DNA of 33,869 nucleotides from Bacteroidales bacterium (GTDB lineage Bacteria; Bacteroidota; Bacteroidia; Bacteroidales; JAGONC01): NCBI GenBank assembly GCA_028716265.1, contig JAQUQD010000032.1, positions 1 to 33,869 of the forward strand, read 5' to 3'. Shown piece by piece: positions 16,940 to 24,720 of this stretch (position 1 is its first letter; each line of letters starts with the position of its first letter). The notes under the pieces were generated by a model. It saw only the letters and a program-made list of their open reading frames with translations, ran no database searches and was not told where the DNA came from. The position numbers and the translations under genes were made by a program.

Positions 16940-16957
16940 ATTAAACTTCAATAAAAT

Positions 16958-17920
16958 ATGAAACGAATCTTGATCATCGGTGCGGTTGGGCAGATCGGTT
17001 CAGAACTGACCCTGCGTCTGAGAGAAGTATACGGAGCTGGCAACGTGGTGGCTGGCTGGAGAAGCACACAACCATCGCGTGAACTGGCCGAATCGGGTCC
17101 GCTGGAAAAAGTGGATGCCACCGACCCTGAACGCATTGTGGAAGTAGTTAAGAAGTACAGGATTGATACCATTTTCAATCTTGCAGCACTGTTGTCGGCG
17201 GTGGCTGAACAGAAACCGCAAGCTGCTTGGAACGTGGGGGTGAACGGTGTGTTTAACATACTGGAAGTGGCGAGAGAAAACGGATGCGCGGTTTTCTTCC
17301 CGAGCTCCATCGGCGCGTTCGGTCCCACCACGCCGCTCGACAATACCCCGCAGGATACGATCCAGCGTCCTGGAACGATGTATGGCGTGACTAAAGTGGC
17401 GGGTGAGCTGCTGAGCGATTATTATTTCAAGCGTTTTGGCGTCGATACGCGCGGACTGCGCTATCCGGGGATCATTTCCAATGTCACCCTGCCCGGCGGA
17501 GGGACCACGGACTATGCCGTGGAGATCTATTATGCTGCGATCAAGGAAAAGAAATATACCTGCCCTCTGAAAAAGGGGACGTTTCTCGACATGATGTACA
17601 TGCCCGACGCCCTCGATGCTGCCATCCAGCTGATGGAAGCCGACCCGGCCAGGCTGATCCACCGGAATGCTTTTAATGTCACCGCAATGAGCTTTGATCC
17701 GGAGATCATCTACAAGGCAATAAAAAAATGCATTCCGGAGATGCAGCTGACCTATGACGTTGATCCAGTAAAACAAGGCATCGCCGAGTCGTGGCCTAAT
17801 AAAATGGATGATTCGGCTGCACGGCAGGAGTGGGGATGGAATCCGAAGTGGAACCTGGAAGCGATGACGGATGACATGCTGAAGGTGATCGGGGAGAAGC
17901 GTAAAAAAGGATTAATTTAG
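16958..17920 (+). CDS. tdh: L-threonine 3-dehydrogenase, short-chain (SDR) type
   Basis: A 320-residue extended SDR that oxidises L-threonine with NAD to 2-amino-3-oxobutanoate, the substrate of KBL. The Rossmann motif GAVGQIG is at residues 8-14 and the catalytic Tyr142/Lys146 pair is in YGVTKVAGELL. Family-specific phrases such as GLRYPGIIS, GGTTDYAVEIYYAAI and FLDMMYMPDALDAAIQLM are those of the epimerase-like TDH known from Flavobacterium, Thermoplasma and trypanosomes, not the zinc-dependent E. coli enzyme. Divergent kbl, with a matching promoter, completes the two-step threonine-to-glycine plus acetyl-CoA pathway. A strong terminator follows (17955-17999). Confidence 0.93.
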   Translation: MKRILIIGAVGQIGSELTLRLREVYGAGNVVAGWRSTQPSRELAESGPLEKVDATDPERIVEVVKKYRIDTIFNLAALLSAVAEQKPQAAWNVGVNGVFNILEVARENGCAVFFPSSIGAFGPTTPLDNTPQDTIQRPGTMYGVTKVAGELLSDYYFKRFGVDTRGLRYPGIISNVTLPGGGTTDYAVEIYYAAIKEKKYTCPLKKGTFLDMMYMPDALDAAIQLMEADPARLIHRNAFNVTAMSFDPEIIYKAIKKCIPEMQLTYDVDPVKQGIAESWPNKMDDSAARQEWGWNPKWNLEAMTDDMLKVIGEKRKKGLI

Positions 17921-17954
17921 AAGGGAACTCGCCTCACAAAAGGTTTCCTGAAGT

Positions 17955-17999
17955 AAAAGCACCGGGTGATCCGCTCAATCCGGTGCTTTTGTTTTTTTA
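17955..17999 (+). terminator. Rho-independent terminator after tdh
   Basis: A perfect 11-base stem AAAAGCACCGG (17955-17965) / CCGGTGCTTTT (17980-17990) with a 14-base loop is followed by a run of seven T. It is the clearest intrinsic terminator in the window. Confidence 0.92.
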
Positions 18000-18066
18000 T
18001 GATTTCAGATAAAATTCATAACACCTTAACATATACTTCATAGGTTATATCTAGGCACAGTGGCAG

Positions 18067-18306
18067 ATGGGTGATAATATCCTCATTGATGTTTCCGACA
18101 ACGGCATCGGGATGGAAGCCAGGCATCTCCCGAGGCTCTTTGAGCGGTTCTATCGGGTGGACAAAAGCCGTTCACGAAGCATCGGCGGCTCCGGACTAGG
18201 GCTTGCCATCGTCAAGCATATCATCGAATCGCATGACCAGACCATCAATGTGCGCAGCACTCCCAGCGTGGGATCAACCTTTTCCTTTACTGTGAAGAAG
18301 GGGTGA
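18067..18306 (+). pseudogene. Remnant of a sensor histidine kinase (C-terminal ATPase part)
   Basis: Seventy-nine codons match only the end of the HATPase_c domain of a two-component sensor kinase: the G1 box DVSDNGIGM, the F-box-like HLPRLFERFYRVDK, the G2 box GGSGLGLAIVKHIIE and the closing strand GSTFSFTVKKG. The N box, the dimerisation/His domain and any sensor part are missing, and an in-frame TAG lies four codons before the ATG at 18067. It follows a terminator and has no response-regulator partner. It is best read as a decayed 3' end left after loss of the rest of the gene; a tiny free ATP-lid domain protein is possible but unlikely. Confidence 0.8.
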
Positions 18307-18353
18307 TCGGGTCGGTCAGAGAGCTATCTTTTCTGTTTATTTTTGCAGTCAAA

Positions 18354-18535
18354 TACCTCTCCCCCAACGAGGAGGTATCAAAATACATTTTTAAACGCAA
18401 AGGTACTCAAAGTGCTTCACGAAGGAACACTAAGTGATTGATAACCAATAATAATCTTAGTGACCTTTGTGAAAACCCTCGTGTTCCTTAGTGGTTAAGT
18501 ACTTATGATACATTCTCCTAGGGGGAGAGGTTATA
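18354..18535. repeat. Nested palindromes before mnmA
   Basis: The outer arms TACCTCTCCCCC (18354-18365) and GGGGGAGAGG (18521-18530) enclose a second, unrelated imperfect palindrome (about 18391-18498) built from ACGCAAAGG / GGAACACTAAG and its complement CTTAGTGACCTTTG / GTTCCTTAGTGG. One palindromic repeat appears to have inserted into the loop of another. The outer family is the same as the hairpin at 20864-20914. No gene is supported between 18307 and 18546. Confidence 0.72.
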
Positions 18536-18546
18536 CATCTGATCCC

Positions 18547-19623
18547 ATGACCATTGCAGCACTTGTATCCGGCGGCGTCGACAGCTCGGTGATCATCCCC
18601 TTGCTGAAGGACCAGGGATATGACCCGGTGATCTTCTATATCCGGATAGGCATGGAAGATAAGCCCGGGTTCATGGATTGCCCGTCGGAGGAAGATGTCG
18701 AGATCGTCACCTGGATAGCCCGGAAATACGGTTGCCGGTTTGAGATCATCGACCTGCACCGGGAATATTGGGACCGGGTGGTGGACTATACCATTTCGGC
18801 CGTCAAAAAGGGACTGACACCTAATCCGGATGTGATGTGCAACCGCTTCATCAAGTTCGGAAGCTTTGAGGACCGCTGCGGGAAGGACTTTGACAAGATC
18901 GCCACAGGGCATTATGCGGATGTCATCCTGGACAATGGCAAACACTGGCTGCACACGGCAAAGGACCATGTCAAGGACCAGACCTATTTCCTGGGCCGGA
19001 TCACCTATCACCAGCTGTCAAAGGCCATGTTTCCCCTGGCCGGAATGTTCAAGAGGGAGGTCAGGGAAATGGCCGCAAGGTTGAACCTGCCCAGTGCGAA
19101 ACGGAGAGACAGCCAGGGCATCTGTTTTCTGGGCAAGATCAATTACAATCAGTTCATCCGGCAGTTTACCGGGGAGAAACAGGGTGCCATCGTGGAGCTG
19201 GAAACCGGCCGGATCCTGGGGCATCACAACGGGTACTGGTTCCATACCATTGGCCAGCGGAAGGGACTCGGCCTGGGCCAGGGGCCCTGGTTCGTGGTCG
19301 GAAAGGATACGGATGAGAACATTCTTTTTGTTTCCAAGGGATATGATCCTGAATCCCAGTACCGTGATGAGGTGATCCTGGAGGATTTCCAGTTCATTAC
19401 TGAGGATCCTTTCCACGATCATCCCAGCGGCGGCCTGATCACGTTCAAGATACGCCATACGCCTGAATTTACCAGGGGAAAGCTGTGGAAGGAGGGAGAG
19501 CGGTACAGGATCGAGCCGGAGACCAGGATTGCCGGGGTGGCGCCGGGGCAGTTCGGGGTTGTTTACGATGTAAGGAAGGGAAAGTGTTTAGGGAGTGGGA
19601 TCATTGCAAATTCCAAAATCTAA
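18547..19623 (+). CDS. mnmA: tRNA-specific 2-thiouridylase MnmA
   Basis: A 358-residue enzyme that adenylates and thiolates U34 of tRNA-Lys, -Glu and -Gln. I start at the ATG at 18547, directly before the PP-loop motif SGGVDSS (residues 8-14); a longer frame from 18505 is translated from an upstream palindromic repeat. The nucleophile Cys98 lies in NPDVMCNRFIKFG and the persulfide-bearing Cys193 in DSQGICFLGK, so the catalytic pair is complete. Other marks are ATGHYADV, KDQTYFLGRI and the C-terminal beta domain with FKIRHTPEFT and GVAPGQFGVVYD. The length is typical. It stands alone, with repeat tracts on both sides. Confidence 0.95.
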   Translation: MTIAALVSGGVDSSVIIPLLKDQGYDPVIFYIRIGMEDKPGFMDCPSEEDVEIVTWIARKYGCRFEIIDLHREYWDRVVDYTISAVKKGLTPNPDVMCNRFIKFGSFEDRCGKDFDKIATGHYADVILDNGKHWLHTAKDHVKDQTYFLGRITYHQLSKAMFPLAGMFKREVREMAARLNLPSAKRRDSQGICFLGKINYNQFIRQFTGEKQGAIVELETGRILGHHNGYWFHTIGQRKGLGLGQGPWFVVGKDTDENILFVSKGYDPESQYRDEVILEDFQFITEDPFHDHPSGGLITFKIRHTPEFTRGKLWKEGERYRIEPETRIAGVAPGQFGVVYDVRKGKCLGSGIIANSKI

Positions 19624-19716
19624 GCACCAAATTCCAAATAAATTCCAAATTCCAGACAAAATTCAAATTCCAAATAAATTCCAAATCACCGTCAGTAAAT
19701 TCCAAACGACCTATAT
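19624..19716. repeat. CCAAATTCC-type repeat between mnmA and the alcohol dehydrogenase
   Basis: The whole gap consists of short AAATTCCAAAT / AATTCAAATTCC units related to the repeats at 11863, 23253 and 24430. It has no inverted second half here, so it may be a half-element or a decayed copy. Confidence 0.65.
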
Positions 19717-20862
19717 ATGGAAAATTTTGTGATGTATAATCCGACGAGGCTGCATTTCGGAAGGGATGTGATTAAAGGATTAGGAAAAGCGGTCAGCGAG
19801 TTCGGTAACAGGGTCCTGCTGGTTTATGGCGGCGGATCGATCCTGAAGAACGGCATCTATGATCAGGTAATAAATCAATTAAATGCCGTAGGCATGACAG
19901 TATGGGAGCATGGGGGAATCCGTCCCAATCCCGTCATTGAGGACGTGGATGCGGCGGCTGCCCTGGGCAGGCGGCACAACGTGGATGTCATCGTGGCCGT
20001 CGGGGGAGGCAGCGTGATCGATTCCGGCAAGGCGATTTCCATCACCATCCCGTATCAAGGTTCAGGGTGGGATTTCTATGCCGGACGCTACAAGCCTTCA
20101 ACGGCCGTCCCGCTGATCGCCGTGCTGACGCTGGCGGCAACGGGAACAGAGATGAATCCCTTTGCCGTGGTGCAGAACAGGGCCACGATGCAGAAACTGG
20201 GAGGGCGAAACGACCTGATGTACCCCAGGCATTCGTTCCTGGATCCGGCCTATACCTTTTCCGTATCCAGAGAATACACGGCGTATGGTATCGCCGACCT
20301 GATGGCCCATTGCCTGGAAGCTTATTTTGATGACGGGGACGCGTCCCTGTCGGACCGCTTCGTCTTTTCGATCCTGCAGGAAGCGGTCGTGTACGGTCCC
20401 CCGCTGCTGGATCGTCTGCACGACTATGAACTGCGGGCGCGGATCATGTATGCTGCCACCGCTGCGCTGAACAGGACCATGACCATGAACGGCCGGAAGA
20501 ACGCCGGCGACTGGGGCGTGCATGCCATCGGTCACGTGCTGTCGTTGCTGTATGACCTGCCCCACGGGGCCACCCTGTCCATCGCATTCCCGGCCTGGAT
20601 GAAACTGCAGGCAGAGCGCATCCCCGACAGGATTGCATTTTTAGGTAAGAATATATTTGGTGTTTCGACCCCGGAAGAGACAATTGTTGAGTTGGAAATG
20701 TTTTTCAAATCCCTTGGTTGTCCGATCAGACTTGTACAGGTTGGAATTTCAGCGGATAAAAAGGAGGAAATCCTTGAAGGCATGGTCCACAACCAGGTAA
20801 GTGGGAACTATCATAAGCTGACTGTCGCCGACTATGAAAGGATACTGGAATTTGCACTATAA
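19717..20862 (+). CDS. Iron-containing alcohol dehydrogenase (BdhA/YqhD-like)
   Basis: A 381-residue group III alcohol dehydrogenase. It reduces aldehydes with NAD(P)H; the YqhD/butanol-dehydrogenase branch, to which the start MENFVMYNPTRLHFG points, prefers NADPH. The dinucleotide motif VGGGSVIDSGKAIS is at about 92-105. The metal site shows as IADLMAHCLEAYF (Asp and His ligands) followed by GDWGVHAIGHVLSLLYDLPH with two further His. The length is normal. Physiological substrate cannot be told; likely short-chain or lipid-derived aldehydes. It is convergent with the EF-G-like gene and separated from it only by a strong hairpin. Confidence 0.93.
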   Translation: MENFVMYNPTRLHFGRDVIKGLGKAVSEFGNRVLLVYGGGSILKNGIYDQVINQLNAVGMTVWEHGGIRPNPVIEDVDAAAALGRRHNVDVIVAVGGGSVIDSGKAISITIPYQGSGWDFYAGRYKPSTAVPLIAVLTLAATGTEMNPFAVVQNRATMQKLGGRNDLMYPRHSFLDPAYTFSVSREYTAYGIADLMAHCLEAYFDDGDASLSDRFVFSILQEAVVYGPPLLDRLHDYELRARIMYAATAALNRTMTMNGRKNAGDWGVHAIGHVLSLLYDLPHGATLSIAFPAWMKLQAERIPDRIAFLGKNIFGVSTPEETIVELEMFFKSLGCPIRLVQVGISADKKEEILEGMVHNQVSGNYHKLTVADYERILEFAL

Positions 20863-20863
20863 C

Positions 20864-20914
20864 ACCTCTCCCCCAACCCCCTCTCCTGAAGGAGAGGGTG
20901 CCAGGGGGTGAGGT
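20864..20914. terminator. Bidirectional hairpin between convergent genes
   Basis: Outer arms ACCTCTCCCCC (20864-20874) and GGGGGTGAGGT (20904-20914) and a perfect inner stem CCCTCTCCT / AGGAGAGGG form a long GC-rich hairpin filling the 53 bases between the two stops. It lacks a T-run but sits where a two-way terminator is expected. The CCTCTCCCCCAA part is shared with the outer palindrome at 18354. Confidence 0.75.
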
Positions 20915-20915
20915 A

Positions 20916-23114
20916 CTATTCCTCTTCTTTCGCCTGCTCTTCGTATTCTTTCAGCAGTTTTTCCTGGACATCGGTCGGTACGGGAGCGTATTCGGCAAAT
21001 TTCATGTTGTACGTTGCCCAGCCGCTGGTCAGCGAGCTGAGGGAGGTGGAGTAGCGCAGCATCTCGGCAAGTGGCACGCGGGCGCGTATGGTCCCATGTT
21101 CCATACCCATGATGACGGCGCGGCGTCCCTGCAGGTCGGTCATCACGTTGCCCATCTTATCTTCCGGGACGATCACCTCCACGTCGTAAACGGGTTCCAG
21201 GATCTTGGGGCCGGCTTCCTTGAAGGCCATGCTGAATGAAGCTTTTCCCGCCAGCTTGAAGGAGATTTCATTGGAGTCGACCGGGTGCATTTTCCCGTCG
21301 TAGACGCACACACGGATGTCGCGGGCGTATGAGCCTGTCAGCGGGCCTTCTTCCATCCGTTCCATGACACCTTTGAGCACGGCGGGAAGGAAACGTGCAT
21401 CGATGGCGCCACCCACGATACAGTTATAGAATATCAGTTTGCCGCCCCATTCCATGGGGATCTCGTCTTTACCCCTGACGGTCACGGTTAATTCGGTATC
21501 CCCTTTCTGGACCGCAAGCGGAGTGACAGAAGATTTCCGCATGGTTTGTTTCAGCCTGAATTTTGATGGCTCCGGCATACCTTCGGTATAGGGTTCGATC
21601 ACGATGCTGATCTCTCCGAACTGGCCTGCGCCACCGGATTGTTTTTTGTGCTGATAGGCAGCCTGCGCCACTTTGGTTATGGTTTCCCTGTACGGGATCT
21701 TGGGAGCCATGAAGTTGATCGGGATCTTGTACTGGTTCTCCAGGTGCCACTTGACGATGTTCAGATGAAGCTCGCCCTGTCCTTCCATGATGAGTTGCCT
21801 GAGTTCCTTGTAATACCCGCCCTTCAGGGTAAGATCCATTTTCTTCAGCTCATTCAGGGCCATTCCCAGTTTCTCGTCATCAGCAGAATTTTTGGCTTTC
21901 ACGGCAGTTCTGAACTTGGGCTCGGGGATCTCCATCGGGATGATGGTTTCGTCGGGATTCTGGGTAGAGTTAAGGGTGGTGTTGGTCGGCGTGTTCTTGA
22001 GCTTGATGGTTGCGCCAATGTCACCTGCCACCAGCTTATCCACTTTTTCACGGTTTTTACCCTGGAAGACGAAGAGCTGCGAGAGGCGTTCCTTGCTGCT
22101 CGTATTCCCGTTGATCATGTCCATCGCCTCGGTGATCTCACCGCTGTAGAGCTTGAAAAACGTAACCTCACCCAGGTGGGGTTCGATCACGGTCTTAAAG
22201 ACCAGAGCACAGGCGGGATCAGCAGCATTGCATGTGAGGGTCTTTTTGTTCGTCGTGGATACCTGTTTGATCTCGTTGGGAGCCGGTGCATTTATTGAAA
22301 TGAACTCCAGCAGGCGGGCGACACCCATGTTATGTTTGGCATTGACGCAGAAAACCGGGAAAATTCCGCGGTTTTTAAGGCCAATCTGAAGTCCTTTATG
22401 AATTTCCTCTTCAGTGAGGGTGCCATTTTCGAAGAAGATCTCCATCAGCGATTCATCGTTTGCAGCAAGATCTTCGATCAGTTTACCCTGGAGCTCCTCG
22501 GCTTTGGCTTTCTCGTCGGCCGGGATGTCAAGGATCTCGGGTTGTCCGCCGCCGTCCTTGAATTTGAGCATTTTCATTTTGAGCAGGTCGATCAACGTAT
22601 TAAATCCATGCCCCGGGTGCACCGGATACTGGCAGATCGCAACACCTCCGCCATAGCGTTGTTTCAGTTGTGCGACGGTTTCGTCGAAATTGGAATTTTC
22701 GTGCTCCAGGTGGTTGATGGCGATAATGACCGGCTTTCCGAATTTCTCGGCCCATTTCCAGGTAACGACCGTACCGACCTCAACGCCTATCTGGGCATTC
22801 ACCACCATGACAGCCGTATCTGCAGGTACCAGTGAAGTGACGACCTCTCCAATGAAATCATCAAAGCCAGGAGTGTCTAAAATATTGATCTTTTTACCGT
22901 TAAACTCTGTGTACAGCACGGTGGCAAACACAGAATTCTGTCTCTCCAGCTCAATTTCGCGGTAATCCGACACCGTATTCTTATCTTCGATACTACCCCT
23001 CCGGTTGACCTTCTGGCCTTCGAACAGCATATCTTCAGCCAGGGTAGTTTTTCCTGATTTCGCACCGCCAACGATGGCAATGTTCCTGATTTCATTGGTT
23101 TGATAGACTTTCAT
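20916..23114 (-). CDS. Elongation factor G paralogue (EF-G2-like) with degenerate GTPase motifs
   Basis: A 732-residue, five-domain EF-G-like protein. The P-loop is GGAKSGKT (16-23), not the usual GHVDHGKT. Switch I lacks the ERGITI pattern and reads LERQNSVFAT. The G3 motif is DTPGF (80-84): the catalytic His of DTPGH is Phe. The G4 motif is NHLE rather than NKxD. Domains II to V are well preserved, including GGAGQFGEI, GSYARDIRVCVYDG and GRRAVIMGMEHG. Bacteroides has an EF-G paralogue reported to act without GTP hydrolysis during starvation; this gene may be its counterpart, though the group of GTP-binding-altered EF-G2 proteins is wider. The housekeeping fusA is not in the window. A TAATTTTG -7 box lies at 23166-23173 (-). 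Confidence 0.9.
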   Translation of the reverse strand: MKVYQTNEIRNIAIVGGAKSGKTTLAEDMLFEGQKVNRRGSIEDKNTVSDYREIELERQNSVFATVLYTEFNGKKINILDTPGFDDFIGEVVTSLVPADTAVMVVNAQIGVEVGTVVTWKWAEKFGKPVIIAINHLEHENSNFDETVAQLKQRYGGGVAICQYPVHPGHGFNTLIDLLKMKMLKFKDGGGQPEILDIPADEKAKAEELQGKLIEDLAANDESLMEIFFENGTLTEEEIHKGLQIGLKNRGIFPVFCVNAKHNMGVARLLEFISINAPAPNEIKQVSTTNKKTLTCNAADPACALVFKTVIEPHLGEVTFFKLYSGEITEAMDMINGNTSSKERLSQLFVFQGKNREKVDKLVAGDIGATIKLKNTPTNTTLNSTQNPDETIIPMEIPEPKFRTAVKAKNSADDEKLGMALNELKKMDLTLKGGYYKELRQLIMEGQGELHLNIVKWHLENQYKIPINFMAPKIPYRETITKVAQAAYQHKKQSGGAGQFGEISIVIEPYTEGMPEPSKFRLKQTMRKSSVTPLAVQKGDTELTVTVRGKDEIPMEWGGKLIFYNCIVGGAIDARFLPAVLKGVMERMEEGPLTGSYARDIRVCVYDGKMHPVDSNEISFKLAGKASFSMAFKEAGPKILEPVYDVEVIVPEDKMGNVMTDLQGRRAVIMGMEHGTIRARVPLAEMLRYSTSLSSLTSGWATYNMKFAEYAPVPTDVQEKLLKEYEEQAKEEE

Positions 23115-23165
23115 TGTAAAAAACAGATTGATTGATTATTATATCACTTGATTTTCAAAGGGCTG

Positions 23166-23200
23166 CAAAATTAGAAAAAAGCAGGGAATAAAAAAACAAA
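23166..23200 (-). promoter_or_regulatory. Promoter of the EF-G2-like gene
   Basis: On the - strand TTTG (23197-23200) and TAATTTTG (23166-23173) are separated by 23 bases, close to the Bacteroidota -33/-7 arrangement, and lie about 50 bases before the ATG at 23114. Confidence 0.5.
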
Positions 23201-23252
23201 GAGAAGTGATAAATGTTTCAGGGGGTAACTTTCGGGTTTCAGGCATCAAAAC

Positions 23253-23405
23253 AAATCCCATGATCCAAATTCCAAACAAATCACAACATCCAAATCCCAA
23301 TATATAATTAGGGTATGGTATTTTATCCCGACAACTATCGGGACGGAATTTTTTTGGATTTTGGTACTTGGAATTTGTTTGGGTTTTGGGATTTGGAGTT
23401 TTCTC
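23253..23405. repeat. CCAAATTCC palindromic repeat, left copy flanking the kinase
   Basis: Positions 23253-23348 are matched by the reverse complement of 24485-24580 at 94 of 96 bases. The copy holds CCAAATTCC units, an AT spacer, and an inner hairpin TCCCGACAACTATCGGGA; the following bases to about 23405 form the second, GGATTTTGG/GGAATTTG-rich arm, so the whole is a nested palindrome. The 307-base gap 23115-23421 contains only this repeat and the EF-G2 promoter. Confidence 0.85.
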
Positions 23406-23421
23406 CGTATCTTTCAGTAAA

Positions 23422-24396
23422 TCAAATCCCTTCCACGGTTTGCCGTATCTCCTTCCATTTGTTTTCCGGTATTTTGGCGCCTTCGGCCTCGATGACCTTC
23501 CCGGCAAGGTAGGAAGCGATCAGTCCGCATTTTTCCAGTGGCAGGCGGTTGATGAAGCCATAGAGGAATCCTGCTGCGTAGAGGTCCCCTGCGCCGGTGG
23601 TGTCCCTGATGTCGACCCGGTGGGGCCGGATAGGGATGACATAATCGGAACACTTGATCCAGGAGCCAAGCTTCCCCATTTTTATCACAGCCACGTCGCA
23701 TCCCTGTGCCATTTTATCCAGGGCATCCTGTGGCAGCAATCCCGTGAAAGCCTTGGCTTCGTCTTCGTTGGCAAACAGGATGTCTACATAGTCGTTTACC
23801 ACACTCAGGAGGAAATCGTGGTTTTCTTCCACTACGTTATAGCTGGCAAGGTCAAGCGAAATTTTAAGCTGGTTTTGCCTGGCCATTTCCATGGCTTTGG
23901 TGAGCAATGCATGATTTTGGACCAGGTATCCCTCAAAGTGGATGATTTCATATCCGTTGAAGAGGTTTGGGACCAGGTTCTCCGGCGACAGCTCCATGGC
24001 TGCACCGAGAAACGTGGCGAAGGTGCGTTCCTTGTCGGGGCTTACCAGGGAGATGGCCCGGCCGGTTTCCGTGGGGCTGAAGAACAGGAAGGGGCGTATT
24101 TGTCTGGACCTGAGGTCGTCCAGAAAGAACGTTCCGAATTCGTCATGACAGATTTTCCCGATAAATCCGGTTTCCACGCCGAGGCTGGCCAGTCCGTGGA
24201 TCGTATTGGCGCAGGATCCGCCTGAGGAGATGGTTTTCCGCAGGGATCCGGTTTCATTGAGGATATGGTCGGAGAATGCCCTGTCGACCAGTTGCATGCT
24301 GCCTTTAGGCAGATGGAACTCTTTCAGCAGGGTGTCATCTTCCAGGGTGACGATGATATCCACCAGGGCATTGCCGATACCGAGAACCTTTGGCAT
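23422..24396 (-). CDS. PfkB-family carbohydrate/nucleoside kinase (adenosine-kinase-like)
   Basis: A 324-residue ribokinase-fold enzyme transferring the gamma-phosphate of ATP to a sugar or nucleoside hydroxyl. The N-terminal strand VLGIGNALVDIIV, the substrate-side GGSCANTIHGLASLG and the C-terminal signature RDTTGAGDLYAAGFLYG with catalytic Asp271 are all present, as is the NEDEAKAFTG stretch common in adenosine-kinase-like members. Adenosine is a plausible substrate, but Bacteroidota PfkB members vary, so the substrate is uncertain. No operon partner. The gene is bracketed by two near-identical repeats in inverted orientation, so it lies on a potentially invertible 1.1-kb segment. Confidence 0.9.
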   Translation of the reverse strand: MPKVLGIGNALVDIIVTLEDDTLLKEFHLPKGSMQLVDRAFSDHILNETGSLRKTISSGGSCANTIHGLASLGVETGFIGKICHDEFGTFFLDDLRSRQIRPFLFFSPTETGRAISLVSPDKERTFATFLGAAMELSPENLVPNLFNGYEIIHFEGYLVQNHALLTKAMEMARQNQLKISLDLASYNVVEENHDFLLSVVNDYVDILFANEDEAKAFTGLLPQDALDKMAQGCDVAVIKMGKLGSWIKCSDYVIPIRPHRVDIRDTTGAGDLYAAGFLYGFINRLPLEKCGLIASYLAGKVIEAEGAKIPENKWKEIRQTVEGI

Positions 24397-24429
24397 TTGG
24401 GGTGTGTATTTGGAGTCTTAAACTACAGC

Positions 24430-24592
24430 GTAAATTCCAAAATCCAAACTCCAGGCAAAATCCAAATAACAAGATCCAAACAACTTCCGTCCCGATAGTT
24501 GTCGGGATAAAATACCATACCCTAATTATATATTGGGATTTGGATCTTGTAATTTGTTTGGAATTTGGATCATGGGATTTGGGATTTAGCTA
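24430..24592. repeat. CCAAATTCC palindromic repeat, right copy flanking the kinase
   Basis: Inverted partner of 23253-23348: 24485-24580 is its reverse complement at 94 of 96 bases, including the TCCCGATAGTTGTCGGGA hairpin. The first half (24430-24484) is made of AAATCCAAA-type units forming the opposite arm. It fills most of the 324-base gap before tRNA-Asn. Confidence 0.85.
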
Positions 24593-24630
24593 ACGACCTG
24601 CAGCCTGAACCCTTTTTCACCGCAAAGGTA

Positions 24631-24660
24631 TTGCTAATTCGAAATTAATGCCTAATTTTG
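24631..24660 (+). promoter_or_regulatory. Promoter of tRNA-Asn
   Basis: TTG at 24631-24633 and TAATTTTG at 24653-24660 are 19 bases apart, matching the Bacteroidota -33/-7 pattern; the tRNA 5' end is 60 bases further. Confidence 0.6.
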
Positions 24661-24720
24661 CACCACTTTTTGAAAATCCCGGGCTTGATCGGAGATCTTT
24701 CAGAAAGGTTCAGGACATAC

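Noticed and set aside
21639-22298. 219-codon + strand frame within the EF-G-like gene
   Set aside because: Antisense shadow; no motif and no start region.
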